Shown here piece after piece: positions 41,670 to 50,480 of a stretch of DNA of 64,000 bases. The first letter of the stretch is position 1. Each line of letters starts with the position of its first letter. The DNA is from a bacterium. Its GTDB lineage: Bacteria; Bacillota; Clostridia; Lachnospirales; Lachnospiraceae. Location of the stretch: contig SFRL01000014.1 in the NCBI GenBank assembly GCA_004562765.1, positions 6,550 through 70,549 on the forward strand, read 5' to 3'. The position numbers were made by a program, and so were the translations under genes. Under the pieces are notes generated by a model, which saw only the letters and a list, made by a program, of their open reading frames with translations, had not been told where the DNA came from and searched no databases.

Positions 41670-41830
41670 TTGTCCACATTATCCACAATGAGAGGTTGAG
41701 AAGTTATCCCCTCCCGTTGTGGATATTTTATTTACATAACATGTCCTTCTCTTTTACAGAATATGCCGAAAGTATGCGCTTTATGACATTGAATTTTAAG
41801 TTAACATAAAAAATTATCCACTTATCCACA
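41670..41830. promoter_or_regulatory. Cluster of DnaA-box-like sites
   Basis: Two perfect TTATCCACA boxes (41679-41687 and 41822-41830) are accompanied by one-mismatch copies. These are TTGTCCACA at 41670-41678, TTATCCACT at 41814-41822, and ATATCCACA on the minus strand at 41718-41726. The 90 bases between them are AT-rich. The cluster lies before the dnaD-like/dnaI-like operon. It could be a DnaA-controlled promoter, a titration site or an origin part; the sequence alone does not decide. Confidence 0.65.
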
Positions 41831-41845
41831 TTTTTTCTTTAAACC

Positions 41846-41874
41846 CGCGAAGCCTTGATTTTCAAGGCTTCGCG
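41846..41874. terminator. Strong hairpin after murC / before the dnaD-like gene
   Basis: A perfect 13-bp stem (CGCGAAGCCTTGA, three-base loop, TCAAGGCTTCGCG) is followed by a partial second copy (ATCAAGGCTTC) and CTCTTTT. It may end murC transcription or sit in the dnaD leader. Confidence 0.6.
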
Positions 41875-41969
41875 CGAAAATCAAGGCTTCTCTTTTCCGT
41901 TTTTATGTGCTATAATGTGCGAGCAGTGAAAAAGCGTTCATGCTTTTCACAAGAGGAGAATATTAGTTT

Positions 41970-43016
41970 ATGGCAGACATTACTTTGCATAGAGACAGTG
42001 AAATTCAAAGAACCGTAGTACCCAACTATTTTATTGATGCATATATGGTGCACGCCAACGGAGAGTATGTAAAGGTATATCTTTACCTGCTCCGCTGTAT
42101 GAACGACCCCACCATGCCTTTTTCCATTTCTGACGTTGCGGACAAGTTCGACCACACGGAGAAGGATATTATCCGCGCACTCAAATATTGGGAAAAAATG
42201 CATTTACTGCGTCTGGAATTCGATGAGAATAAGGAGCTGACCGGCATCTGTTTTCTGGATGTGGCAAGCACACCCAGTCCGCAGATCCCCGCGGTCTCCA
42301 TGCAGACGAAAAAAACTGCTGCCCCTGATGTTCCGCCCCGCGAGAACTACAGTGCCGCAGAGCTGCGCCGACTGAAGGAGGAAGCGGATATTAAGGAGCT
42401 TCTGTTTGTGGCGGAGCACTATCTGGGTCATCCCCTGAACGCCACGGAGATGAATGCCATTCTTTATTGGAAGGAAGCTTTAAATTTCTCTGGCGATCTG
42501 ATCGACTATCTGATAGAATCATGTGTGGCGAAAGGCCACAAGAGTGTACATTATATGGAAAAGATCGCTCTTTCCTGGGCAAAGGCAGGTATTTCCACCG
42601 TGTCTGCAGCCAAGGAGGAAGCCAGCCGCCACAGCGAGCTGCACACGGCGATCAAAAAAGCGTTCGGCATTCAGGGACGGGACTTTGTTCCTTATGAGAA
42701 GGAGTACATAAACACCTGGCAGAAGGAATACGGCTTTGGCACAGAGATCATCTCTGCTGCCTGCGAGCGTACGATCCGTTCCATCCATCAGGTCAGCTTT
42801 GAGTATGCGGACTCGATCTTAAAGAACTGGAAGAAAAACAAGGTTGCTTCCCTTCAGGATGTTCAGGCACTGGATGCGCTGCATCAGGAGAAGGCAGCCA
42901 CCGCGTCAAAGCGTTCCGAAACGAATGCAAAGAAAAATCGCTTTAACGATTTTACCCAGCGCTCCTACGATACAAGCCAGTTAGAAAAGGAATTGTTACA
43001 TTATGGCACTAACTAA
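41970..43016 (+). CDS. DnaD-domain replication initiation protein
   Basis: DnaD/DnaB-type primosome protein that helps load the replicative helicase. The 348 residues begin with a winged-helix part (about 1-90) containing VPNYFIDAYMVHANGEYVKVYLYLLRCM and FDHTEKDIIRALKYWEKMHLLRL. Two helical DnaD-type domains follow, at about 130-205 (ELLFVAEHYLGHPLNATEMNAILYWKEAL) and 225-290. Near the end of the second, YADSILKNWKKN gives the YxxxIxxxW signature. A dnaI-like loader gene overlaps its end by 14 bases. AAGAGGAG precedes the ATG. Confidence 0.9.
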   Translation: MADITLHRDSEIQRTVVPNYFIDAYMVHANGEYVKVYLYLLRCMNDPTMPFSISDVADKFDHTEKDIIRALKYWEKMHLLRLEFDENKELTGICFLDVASTPSPQIPAVSMQTKKTAAPDVPPRENYSAAELRRLKEEADIKELLFVAEHYLGHPLNATEMNAILYWKEALNFSGDLIDYLIESCVAKGHKSVHYMEKIALSWAKAGISTVSAAKEEASRHSELHTAIKKAFGIQGRDFVPYEKEYINTWQKEYGFGTEIISAACERTIRSIHQVSFEYADSILKNWKKNKVASLQDVQALDALHQEKAATASKRSETNAKKNRFNDFTQRSYDTSQLEKELLHYGTN

Positions 43017-43983
43017 CAGCCAGTACGATCAGATCATGCGATCCTACGAGTCAAAGCAACGAACCGCCAGACTGCGTCTGGAGAAGAAAAAGGCAGATAT
43101 TTATGCTGCAGTTCCCGGCATAAAAGAGCTGGAGGAGCAGATCGCTTCCTTTAGTGTGCGCCAGGCGCGCCTGCTTCTGGACGGCGATGGGAACGCTCTG
43201 CATACACTGAAGGATCAGCTTGCCAAGGCACGAGAAAAGCGTACCGCGCTTTTAGCACAGGCAGGTTTTACCCCCGATGACCTGATGCCGGTCTACGAGT
43301 GTCCCGACTGTCAGGACACCGGATACATCGGGAATCAGCGCTGCCATTGCTTCAAACAGGCGGCCATTGACCTGATCTACACACAGTCCAACATCAAACA
43401 GATTTTAGAAACCGAGAATTTTGATACACTGACCTTTAAATATTATTCTGATGCACCCATAGACCCGTCTACCGGACGCAGCCCGCTCGAAAATGCAAAA
43501 CTGGCGGTAGCTGCCTGCCATTCCTTTGTCGAACAGTTTGATCAGACATTTGAGAACCTGTTTTTCTATGGTTTCACCGGTGTCGGCAAGACATTTTTAT
43601 CGAACTGCGTGGCAAAAGCATTGATGGATAGCGGTCATTCTGTTTTATACTTTACATCCTTCCAATTATTTAATATATTAGAGAAGAGCAAATTTCAACA
43701 GGATGCGGACGCAAAGCAGCAGGAGAATGATCTGTTTACCTGTGATCTGCTCATTATCGATGATCTGGGCACGGAGCTCACAAACAGTTTTTCCGTTTCA
43801 CAGCTGTTTTTGTGTTTGAACGAGCGTCTGCTCCGCAAAAGATCCACGATCATTTCCAGCAATCTGGATCTGGACAAGCTCTTTGATACCTATTCAGAGC
43901 GCAATTTTTCACGCATTATCAGCAATTATACGCTGTTAAAGCTCACAGGCGCGGATATTCGCCTGCAAAAGAGGACAAAATAA
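43003..43983 (+). CDS. DnaC/DnaI-like helicase loader ATPase
   Basis: AAA+ ATPase predicted to load the replicative helicase. Of 326 residues, the N-terminal region carries a zinc-binding motif CPDCQDTGYIGNQRCHC (about 104-120). It is followed by Walker A GFTGVGKTFLS (about 190-200), Walker B LLIIDDLGTEL (about 248-258) and sensor-like IISSNLDLDKL and RNFSRIISN (Arg finger region). IstB-like ATPases of insertion sequences are similar, but the Cys motif, the DnaD partner and the lack of a transposase favour DnaI. The two genes overlap by 14 bases. Confidence 0.9.
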   Translation: MALTNSQYDQIMRSYESKQRTARLRLEKKKADIYAAVPGIKELEEQIASFSVRQARLLLDGDGNALHTLKDQLAKAREKRTALLAQAGFTPDDLMPVYECPDCQDTGYIGNQRCHCFKQAAIDLIYTQSNIKQILETENFDTLTFKYYSDAPIDPSTGRSPLENAKLAVAACHSFVEQFDQTFENLFFYGFTGVGKTFLSNCVAKALMDSGHSVLYFTSFQLFNILEKSKFQQDADAKQQENDLFTCDLLIIDDLGTELTNSFSVSQLFLCLNERLLRKRSTIISSNLDLDKLFDTYSERNFSRIISNYTLLKLTGADIRLQKRTK

Positions 43984-44010
43984 ATACACATCATATGGAG
44001 GAAATTATTC

Positions 44011-45198
44011 ATGCCGAATGAAGAAATTCAATTAGAGTCTATCCCTCATGGTAAGCTGGGACTTATCACCTTAAAGAGCAGCGAATCGCTGGGTCAGAAA
44101 GTAGACCGGTATCTCGTAAAGTGGCGTTCTACCAGACAGCAGCTTCATCCAAACGATATCGCATTCAAGGGCTACCAGCGTGACAGCTACCTGATCGACC
44201 ACTCTCTCCCCCGTTTCGGAAACGGTGAGGCAAAGGGAACGATCAAGGAGTCCGTCCGCGGAGATGATCTATATATCATGCTTGATGTCACAAACCACAG
44301 CCTGACCTACAAAATGTGCGGTGAGATCAACCATATGTCTCCCGATGACCATTATCAGGATCTGAAGCGTATCATTGCTGCTTCCAGCGGAAAAGCAAAG
44401 CGTATCAACGTGATCATGCCCTTCCTCTATGAGAGCCGTCAGCACAGACGCTCCTCCAGAGAATCTCTGGACTGCGCACTGGCACTGCAGGAATTGGTGG
44501 ATATGGGTGTAGAGAACATCATCACCTTTGATGCCCATGATCCCCGCGTACAGAATGCGATTCCCCTGCATGGTTTTGAATCCGTTACCTGCGCATACCA
44601 GTTTGTCAAAGCATTATGCCATCATGTAGACGATCTCGTATTTGACAACGATCACATGATGATCATCAGCCCGGATGAGGGTGGTACCGATCGTGCCGTC
44701 TATCTGGCAAATGTGCTGGGCATCAACGTCGGCATGTTCTACAAGCGCCGCGACTACAGCCGTATCGTAGACGGACGTAATCCGATCATCGCCCATGAGT
44801 TCCTGGGTTCCTCCGTGGAGGGCAAGGACGTGTTTATCATCGATGACATGATCTCCTCCGGTGAGAGTATGATCGATGTTGCAACCGAGCTGAAAAAGAG
44901 AAAGGCAAAACGTATTTTTGTCATTTCTACATTCGGTCTGTTTACAAACGGTTTTGCAAAATTTGATGAGGCAGTTGAGAAGGGTATCATCTACCGCGTA
45001 CTCACCACAAACCTGATCTATCAGTCTGAGGAAATGCTGAGTCGCGACTACTATATCAGCTGTGATATGAGCAAATATATCGCTTATATCATTGATACCT
45101 TAAATCACAACACCTCCTTAAGCGAGCTGTTGAATCCTTACGACAAGATCAAGAAGATCGTTGCCGCATACTCAAACGGTGAGCTGGAGCATCACTGA
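44011..45198 (+). CDS. prs: Ribose-phosphate pyrophosphokinase (PRPP synthetase)
   Basis: Makes PRPP from ribose 5-phosphate and ATP for nucleotide, His and Trp synthesis. At 395 residues it is longer than the usual 315, mainly by N-terminal and internal additions, a form common in Clostridia. Visible motifs are NVIMPFLYESRQHRRSSRESLDCALALQEL (about 132-161), FDAHDPRVQNAI (about 174-185) and the PRPP loop VFIIDDMISSGESM (about 274-287). A good GGAGG precedes the ATG. Its 3' end overlaps that of the facing glycosyltransferase by seven bases. The PRPP supports Hpt in this window. Confidence 0.92.
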   Translation: MPNEEIQLESIPHGKLGLITLKSSESLGQKVDRYLVKWRSTRQQLHPNDIAFKGYQRDSYLIDHSLPRFGNGEAKGTIKESVRGDDLYIMLDVTNHSLTYKMCGEINHMSPDDHYQDLKRIIAASSGKAKRINVIMPFLYESRQHRRSSRESLDCALALQELVDMGVENIITFDAHDPRVQNAIPLHGFESVTCAYQFVKALCHHVDDLVFDNDHMMIISPDEGGTDRAVYLANVLGINVGMFYKRRDYSRIVDGRNPIIAHEFLGSSVEGKDVFIIDDMISSGESMIDVATELKKRKAKRIFVISTFGLFTNGFAKFDEAVEKGIIYRVLTTNLIYQSEEMLSRDYYISCDMSKYIAYIIDTLNHNTSLSELLNPYDKIKKIVAAYSNGELEHH

Positions 45199-46307
45199 TC
45201 CACCAGTTTCTCCGCAAGATCACAGATATCTGTAGCGGCGCGCGGGTTGATCCGGCGCCGCTGACATCTGATCATTCTTTCTCCCACATCATCATTTTCC
45301 AGTAATTGTTCTGCCAGACAGATCATCTCTTCTGTCGTCTGCGCCCATACACTCATCCCATGTCCCGCAAAATACTTTGCATTGTAACTCTCACATCCGG
45401 GTATCACCGCTGTATGCACGATAGGCACATTTCGCACTGCCGCTTCCGTGGATGACAGTCCGCCCGGTTTCGTGATAAACATCCGACTCGCCCTCATATA
45501 GTCTGCCATCCGGTCGGTGTGATCAATGAGTATCAGTCCCGGAACGGCCTGCTCACTCAATCTTTGGAACAGTGCCCGGTTGCTGCCGCAGATCACAATC
45601 AGTTCCGTATCCTTCCGCCCGGAAAAATGATCGCACAGCGCGGCGATCGTCCCTTCGATTTTCCCACCGCCCATACTGCCGCCGGCCACCAGAATATAGT
45701 TTTTGTCCGGATCCAGTCCCAGACGCTGTTTTGCCTGTGCAGATGATCCCTCTGCCGCAAAATGACTGCTCGTCGGAATACCAAGGGGATACAGTTTTTC
45801 TTCCGGAATCCCCTTGCGGACAAATTCCGGCTTCAGATCCTCCGCCGGGATCACATACGCGTCACACTCTGTCTCCTCCGTAAAGGGAATGCACACATAA
45901 TCTGTTGCAATGAACATCGTCTTCGGGATCTGCATTCCATGCAGCTTCATATTTGTCAGGATCTCTGCCGGAAACAGATGCGGCATCAGCACAATATCTG
46001 TATGATGTTCTGCAAAATACTCCTGCATCACGGAATCCATCGCATGATTGACAAAGTAGACCGGTGAACGGAAGGGCAGCCGCCGATACAGATCTCCGAT
46101 CTTGTAAACCGCGCCAAAGGCATCCGGCGCATGCTGAACGGTGGAGATATACGTGTGATCGATCCCGCCGGAAAGCTTCTCGCTCTTCAACGTATACGGA
46201 TTCAGCATCGCGGCATGATGTCCCCTTCTTTTCAATTCCTCCAAAACTGCTTTTCCGGCAGAATCATGACCGCCGCCGGTTCCGCAGGATAAGATCAATG
46301 CATCCAT
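45192..46307 (-). CDS. MGDG-synthase family glycosyltransferase
   Basis: GT28-type enzyme related to diacylglycerol glucosyltransferase (UgtP) and MurG. The 371 residues contain the N-terminal SCGTGGGHDSAGKAVLEEL (about 7-25, typical of MGDG synthases). The C-terminal UDP-sugar-binding part has LVAGGSMGGGKIEG (about 203-216), VICGSNRAL, and FITKPGGLSSTEAAVRNVPIV (about 285-305). It likely glucosylates a membrane lipid for anchoring or membrane balance; the sugar is inferred. It overlaps plsY, a phospholipid gene, by 13 bases, which supports a lipid role. Confidence 0.88.
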   Translation of the reverse strand: MDALILSCGTGGGHDSAGKAVLEELKRRGHHAAMLNPYTLKSEKLSGGIDHTYISTVQHAPDAFGAVYKIGDLYRRLPFRSPVYFVNHAMDSVMQEYFAEHHTDIVLMPHLFPAEILTNMKLHGMQIPKTMFIATDYVCIPFTEETECDAYVIPAEDLKPEFVRKGIPEEKLYPLGIPTSSHFAAEGSSAQAKQRLGLDPDKNYILVAGGSMGGGKIEGTIAALCDHFSGRKDTELIVICGSNRALFQRLSEQAVPGLILIDHTDRMADYMRASRMFITKPGGLSSTEAAVRNVPIVHTAVIPGCESYNAKYFAGHGMSVWAQTTEEMICLAEQLLENDDVGERMIRCQRRRINPRAATDICDLAEKLVDQ

Positions 46308-46909
46308 AACAATTTCACCTTCATTTTTTCTCTTTCCTCAGCGCTTGCGTGCATACGGATGCAGACGGCCGCTGTAATGATCGCAAATCCCAGAGACACC
46401 GCGGGCCGGTCAACGCAAAGCATCATACAGAGGAGCGCACAGAAATATGCCGCCAGCGTCCGGTAAAAGTGTGGACTGACACGCAGAATGACAGAAAAGA
46501 AAATAAAAAATACTGCCAGTATGATCGCAGGTTTCAGTGCCGGAAACAACCCAAGCAGCGATCCGAATGTCGCGGCGATCCCTTTTCCGCCTTTCAACCG
46601 ATAAAACAGCGGAAACACATGCCCGACCACCGGTGCCGCCAACACCAGAGATGTGGCGAGCACACCCGGGCGCAGCTGTCCTGCTGCCCGCATAAACAGA
46701 AAGACCGGAAAAAACGCCTTTCCGATGTCACAGACCAGCGTCAGCAGACCACACCAAAATCCACCGTACATAAACGCATTGGCAGTGCCGGGATTTTGAT
46801 CCTTGCTAAGGTCGATCATTTCTTCTTTTCCGAACAGCCGGGCAAACACCCGGGCATACAATATGCTGCCCGAAAGATAACCCAGTAAAATAAATCCTGC
46901 GATCTGCAT
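46295..46909 (-). CDS. plsY: Glycerol-3-phosphate acyltransferase PlsY-like
   Basis: Membrane enzyme that uses acyl-phosphate to acylate glycerol-3-phosphate, starting phospholipid synthesis. The 204-residue protein has five or so helices and the PlsY motifs LLGYLSGSILYARVFAR (about 7-23), DQNPGTANAF (about 36-45), VVGHVFPLFYRLKGGKGIAATFGSLLGL (about 93-120) and a C-terminal helical part. ATG 46909 follows AAGGAG by eight bases; the 28 earlier in-frame residues are not used. GSILYARVFA and PGTANAF differ slightly from the standard SIPTG and GSGNxG forms, so it is a variant member. Confidence 0.85.
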   Translation of the reverse strand: MQIAGFILLGYLSGSILYARVFARLFGKEEMIDLSKDQNPGTANAFMYGGFWCGLLTLVCDIGKAFFPVFLFMRAAGQLRPGVLATSLVLAAPVVGHVFPLFYRLKGGKGIAATFGSLLGLFPALKPAIILAVFFIFFSVILRVSPHFYRTLAAYFCALLCMMLCVDRPAVSLGFAIITAAVCIRMHASAEEREKMKVKLLWMH

Positions 46910-47008
46910 GTAAACAACTCCTTTTCGTTCCTGATATCCGGCGATCAGAATCCTGTTTTTAGATAATAAGTATATTGTACCATATCTGCACAAAATATCA
47001 AAACAGCG

Positions 47009-47045
47009 AAAAAGGCATGCTCCACTATCCGGAGAATGCCTTTTT
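47009..47045 (-). terminator. Terminator of groEL
   Basis: AAAAAGGCAT (47009-47018) pairs with ATGCCTTTTT (47036-47045) around a 17-base loop that can itself pair; T run on the minus strand; 18 bases after the groEL stop. Confidence 0.85.
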
Positions 47046-47063
47046 GATGAAATTATCTATATG

Positions 47064-48683
47064 TTAATATCCCATATCCGGGTTTCCTGCCGGCATTGCG
47101 GGCTGAGCCTCCTTGATGTCGGCAACTGCTGCCTCCGTGGTGAGGAACGTTGCGGAAATGCTCACCGCATTGATCAGTGCATTCTTTGTGACTTTGACAG
47201 GATCGATGATACCTTCTGCCATCATATCCACATACTTTTCGCTGATCACATCAAAGCCGACACCTGCATTCAGTTCCTTGACCTTTTCCAGCACGACCGC
47301 GCCGTCCAGTCCTGCATTTTCCACGATCGCACAAAGTGGTGCGTCCAGTGCCTTTGCAACGATCTGCGCACCGGTCTTTTCATCTCCCTCCAGAGAGGCA
47401 ACGACATCGTTCACATCCTTCTGCGCATGAATGTAAGCGGTCCCGCCGCCGGCGATGATTCCTTCTGACACAGCTGCCCGGGTTGCATTCAGGGCGTCCT
47501 CCATTCGGTACTTGGCTTCCTTCATCTCTGTCTCTGTCGCCGCGCCGATGCGGATGACAGCGACACCACCGCCAAGCTTCGCAATACGCTCCCCGATCTT
47601 CTCCTTGTCAAAATCGGAGGTCATCTCCTTCGCCTTGCTTCTCAGATTTTCGATCCGGTCAGCAATATCCTCTTTGCTGCCCTCGCCCCCTACGATGGTG
47701 GTGGAATCCTTGGTCACCTTGATGGATTTCGCGTGCCCAAGCATCTCTGCGGTCGTATCCTTTAACTGCATGCCAAGCTCCTCGGAAACCACCTGGCCAC
47801 CGGTGAGGATCGCGATATCCTTTAATAACTCCTTGCGGTTGTCACCGTATCCCGGTGCCTTTACCGCTACGACCTTTAACGTACCACGCAGCCTGTTGAC
47901 GATGAGAGTCGTCAGCGCCTCGCCCTCGACATCTTCTGCGATGATCAGCAGCTCTTTTCCGGTCTTTGCACTCTGCTCCAGGATCGGCAGGATGTCCTGA
48001 ATATTGGAGATCTTCTTATCTGTGATCAGGATGTACGGATTTTCCATGTCCGCAGTCATTTTTTCTTTATCATTGCACATATATGCAGACAGATAGCCGT
48101 TGTCAAACTGCATACCTTCTACCACATCGATCTCCGTCTGCATGGTCTTGGATTCCTCAATGGAGATCACGCCGTTATTTCCGACCTTTTCCATCGCATC
48201 CGCGATCATGTTTCCGACTTCTTCGTTGCCTGCTGAAATGGCAGCAACTTTTGCGATATGATCTCTTCCCATGACCGGTCTGCTCATGGCGTCCAGAGAA
48301 GCAACTGCTGCCTCGGATGCTTTTTTCATACCTCTGCGCAAAACGATCGGATTTGCACCGGCGGCAATGTTTTTCATTCCTTCATGGATCAGCGCCTGCG
48401 CCAGAACTGTCGCGGTCGTTGTACCGTCTCCGGCGATGTCATTGGTCTTTGTCGCAACCTCCTTGACGAGCTGCGCACCCATATTCTCAAAACGATCCTC
48501 CAGTTCGATCTCCTTTGCGATCGTGACACCGTCATTCGTGATCAGCGGTGCACCATAGGATTTGTCGAGAACAACGTTTCTTCCTTTCGGTCCAATCGTC
48601 ACCTTTACGGTGTCTGCCAGCTGATTGACACCGCTTTCCATTTTCTTTCTTACATCAATATCGTAACAGATCTCTTTTGCCAT
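47064..48683 (-). CDS. groL: 60 kDa chaperonin GroEL
   Basis: Double-ring ATP-driven folding chamber. The 539 residues have the ATP-binding DVRKKMESGVNQLADTVKVTIGPKGRNVVLDKSYGAP (from about 10) and AGDGTTTATVLAQAL (about 85-99). LLIIAEDVEGEALTTLIVNRLRG (apical) and GIIAGGGTAYIHA (about 408) follow. The C-terminus ends NPDMGY rather than a GGM repeat. groES lies 21 bases upstream in the same operon under a CIRCE operator. Confidence 0.98.
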   Translation of the reverse strand: MAKEICYDIDVRKKMESGVNQLADTVKVTIGPKGRNVVLDKSYGAPLITNDGVTIAKEIELEDRFENMGAQLVKEVATKTNDIAGDGTTTATVLAQALIHEGMKNIAAGANPIVLRRGMKKASEAAVASLDAMSRPVMGRDHIAKVAAISAGNEEVGNMIADAMEKVGNNGVISIEESKTMQTEIDVVEGMQFDNGYLSAYMCNDKEKMTADMENPYILITDKKISNIQDILPILEQSAKTGKELLIIAEDVEGEALTTLIVNRLRGTLKVVAVKAPGYGDNRKELLKDIAILTGGQVVSEELGMQLKDTTAEMLGHAKSIKVTKDSTTIVGGEGSKEDIADRIENLRSKAKEMTSDFDKEKIGERIAKLGGGVAVIRIGAATETEMKEAKYRMEDALNATRAAVSEGIIAGGGTAYIHAQKDVNDVVASLEGDEKTGAQIVAKALDAPLCAIVENAGLDGAVVLEKVKELNAGVGFDVISEKYVDMMAEGIIDPVKVTKNALINAVSISATFLTTEAAVADIKEAQPAMPAGNPDMGY

Positions 48684-48704
48684 GATTCATTCCTTCTTTC
48701 TCTT

Positions 48705-48989
48705 CTACTCAACAACTGCAATAATATCTTTCTGGGACACGATCGTATATTCCTCGTCCTCCAGCTTGACTTCTGTTCCGGCGTATTTGGAGAAGATCAC
48801 CTTATCTCCTTCCTTGACATACATCCCGGTCTTTTTCCCGTCTGTTTCCTCACCGGCTCCGACTGCGACCACAATGGCCTCCTGAGGCTTTTCTTTCGCG
48901 CTATCCGGTAAAATGATACCGGACTGTGTCTTTTCTTCTGCCTCCTGATACTTTAATACGACTTTGTCTCCCAACGGTCTTAGCTTCAT
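48705..48989 (-). CDS. groS: 10 kDa chaperonin GroES
   Basis: Seven-subunit lid for GroEL. The 94 residues read MKLRPLGDKVVLKYQEAEEKTQSGIILPDSAKEKPQEAIVVAVG, the mobile loop including GIILP, then VKEGDKVIFSKYAGTEVKLEDEEYTIVSQKDIIAVVE. ATG 48989 is preferred because 33 upstream in-frame bases encode unrelated residues. The ribosome site is moderate (AAGGCAGG). Confidence 0.97.
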   Translation of the reverse strand: MKLRPLGDKVVLKYQEAEEKTQSGIILPDSAKEKPQEAIVVAVGAGEETDGKKTGMYVKEGDKVIFSKYAGTEVKLEDEEYTIVSQKDIIAVVE

Positions 48990-49015
48990 ATCTGTTACCT
49001 GCCTTTCTGCTTTTG

Positions 49016-49042
49016 TTAGCACTCTATTTTGTCGAGTGCCAG
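49016..49042 (-). promoter_or_regulatory. CIRCE operator (HrcA site) of groESL
   Basis: TTAGCACTC (49016-49024), nine bases, then GAGTGCCAG (49034-49042): the CIRCE repeat with two mismatches in the second arm, 27 bases before groES. HrcA repression relieved by heat is the known function. Confidence 0.9.
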
Positions 49043-49171
49043 ACCAAGTTTAAAAAATAAAGAAAACGCTTGTTGTTTTCTCATCAAAAGATATTAAAGC
49101 ACAAAAATCGTTGAATGTGAAGTGAAATAATGGTATTATTAATGACAAAATCGCAATAATGAGGTGAGCAT

Positions 49172-50053
49172 ATGAACACACAACAGTTAGAGAGCTTCAT
49201 ACAGGTAGCGGAAAATCTGAATTTTGCCCGGGCAGCAGAGGTATTAAACATCACCCAGTCTGCCGTCTCACGCCAGATCCATTCGCTGGAGGAAGAGCTG
49301 AGCACCAAGCTCTTTATCCGCTCCACCCGCACCGTTGCCCTGACTCCTACCGGAATGAGTTTTTTGGATGATGCAAAAGATATCCTTGCAAAGCTGCAGA
49401 TGGCTGCATTAAAGATCGAAAAGCATACATCGGCAAATATCGATATCCTTTCCATCGGCTGTATCAATGATACCTATTTAAACCTTTTATCAAAAATTCT
49501 CTCAAATTACCGGCAGACCGCACCGCAGGTGCACCCGCTTTTGCGCGTTATTCCCTCTCGTTCGATCCTGAACCTGTTTTTTAACGGGGAGATGGATATC
49601 CTGTTCGGTTTTGAGAATGATGTTCCTCGCAGAGACGGGATTCATTATGAGAAGCTGGCGGACATTCCCATCTGCTGCGCAGTACCTGCCGACCATCCGT
49701 TTTCCCATAAGGACGGCGTGGCGGAACAGGAGCTGCTCAATGAGCATATCATTATCTGCAATTCCTATGAGATCCCCTCCGAGGTAGCAACGATCCAGCA
49801 TGAGATTGGGCGGCAGGTTTCTCCGGAATCCATCAATTATTGCGAAAACGCGCTGGTATCGCTTACCCTTGTGAAGGCCGGATACGGAATTTCCATCCTT
49901 CCGCGCAATATCAGCTCCGATTTTCAGATTTCATATGTTCCGATCTCAAACATCAGTCCTATGTCCTATGGCGTATTCTACAAAACTGCCTCCAAAAATC
50001 ATCTGATCCGATCATTTTTGGAGGCTGCCAGGAAATTATTGAATCCTGATTAA
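49172..50053 (+). CDS. LysR-family transcriptional regulator
   Basis: The 293-residue protein has a typical N-terminal winged helix (about 1-60: LESFIQVAENLNFARAAEVLNITQSAVSRQIHSLEEELSTKLFIR), a linker helix, and a substrate-binding-like domain (about 90-290). GYGISILPRNI near 230 is typical. The gene stands alone between groES and the XRE genes and may regulate one of them or itself. The effector is unknown. A strong bidirectional terminator follows. Confidence 0.92.
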   Translation: MNTQQLESFIQVAENLNFARAAEVLNITQSAVSRQIHSLEEELSTKLFIRSTRTVALTPTGMSFLDDAKDILAKLQMAALKIEKHTSANIDILSIGCINDTYLNLLSKILSNYRQTAPQVHPLLRVIPSRSILNLFFNGEMDILFGFENDVPRRDGIHYEKLADIPICCAVPADHPFSHKDGVAEQELLNEHIIICNSYEIPSEVATIQHEIGRQVSPESINYCENALVSLTLVKAGYGISILPRNISSDFQISYVPISNISPMSYGVFYKTASKNHLIRSFLEAARKLLNPD

Positions 50054-50092
50054 CACCAGGCATTATACACGACAGGAGACTGCTGTGCCAAA

Positions 50093-50137
50093 AAAGAACA
50101 CCCTTGCCTATCTTCATAGGCAGTGGTGTTCTTTTTT
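50093..50137. terminator. Bidirectional terminator after the LysR gene
   Basis: AAAAAGAACACC pairs with GGTGTTCTTTTTT around an inner TGCCTAT/ATAGGCA stem, ending in a T run. Confidence 0.9.
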
Positions 50138-50243
50138 CTGTAATATTTCATTCTCTTTCTGGGGATAACTGTATCATGCCTCACAATATTGAGAATTACA
50201 ATATGTTCACCAAAAATCTATACTGATTAAGAGAGGTGAAATT

Positions 50244-50480
50244 ATGACAAACAATGAGTATGGCTATCTGGAAATGAATATTGAAAAACTGTTGAAAGAG
50301 CGTGGAATCAGCAAAAATACGCTATGCAAAACACTGGATATCCCTAGATCCAATCTGAACCGTTATTGCAGAAACGAATTTGAGCGGATCGACGCCAATT
50401 TTTTATGTAAACTGCTATACTTTTTCAACTGCCCTCTGGAGGATTTACTGACCTACAAAGACAGCGACTCGGCAAACTGA
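50244..50480 (+). CDS. Small XRE-family (Cro/CI-type) regulator
   Basis: A 78-residue helix-turn-helix protein: MNIEKLLKERGISKNTLCKTLDIPRSNLNRYCRNEFERIDANFLCKLLYFFNCPLEDLL (about 11-69), typical of small Cro/CI DNA-binding proteins. No other domain is present. AGAGAGGTG precedes the ATG. Its last 28 bases overlap the end of the facing XRE-type gene. The target is unknown. Confidence 0.85.
   Translation: MTNNEYGYLEMNIEKLLKERGISKNTLCKTLDIPRSNLNRYCRNEFERIDANFLCKLLYFFNCPLEDLLTYKDSDSAN

Noticed and set aside
41670..41830. Firm call of the chromosomal origin
   Set aside because: dnaA and dnaN are not in the window and gene direction to the right is mixed, so only a DnaA-box cluster is claimed.
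43003..43983. IstB-type insertion-sequence ATPase
   Set aside because: There is no IstA transposase or terminal repeat, and it overlaps a DnaD-domain gene and has the DnaI-like Cys motif.
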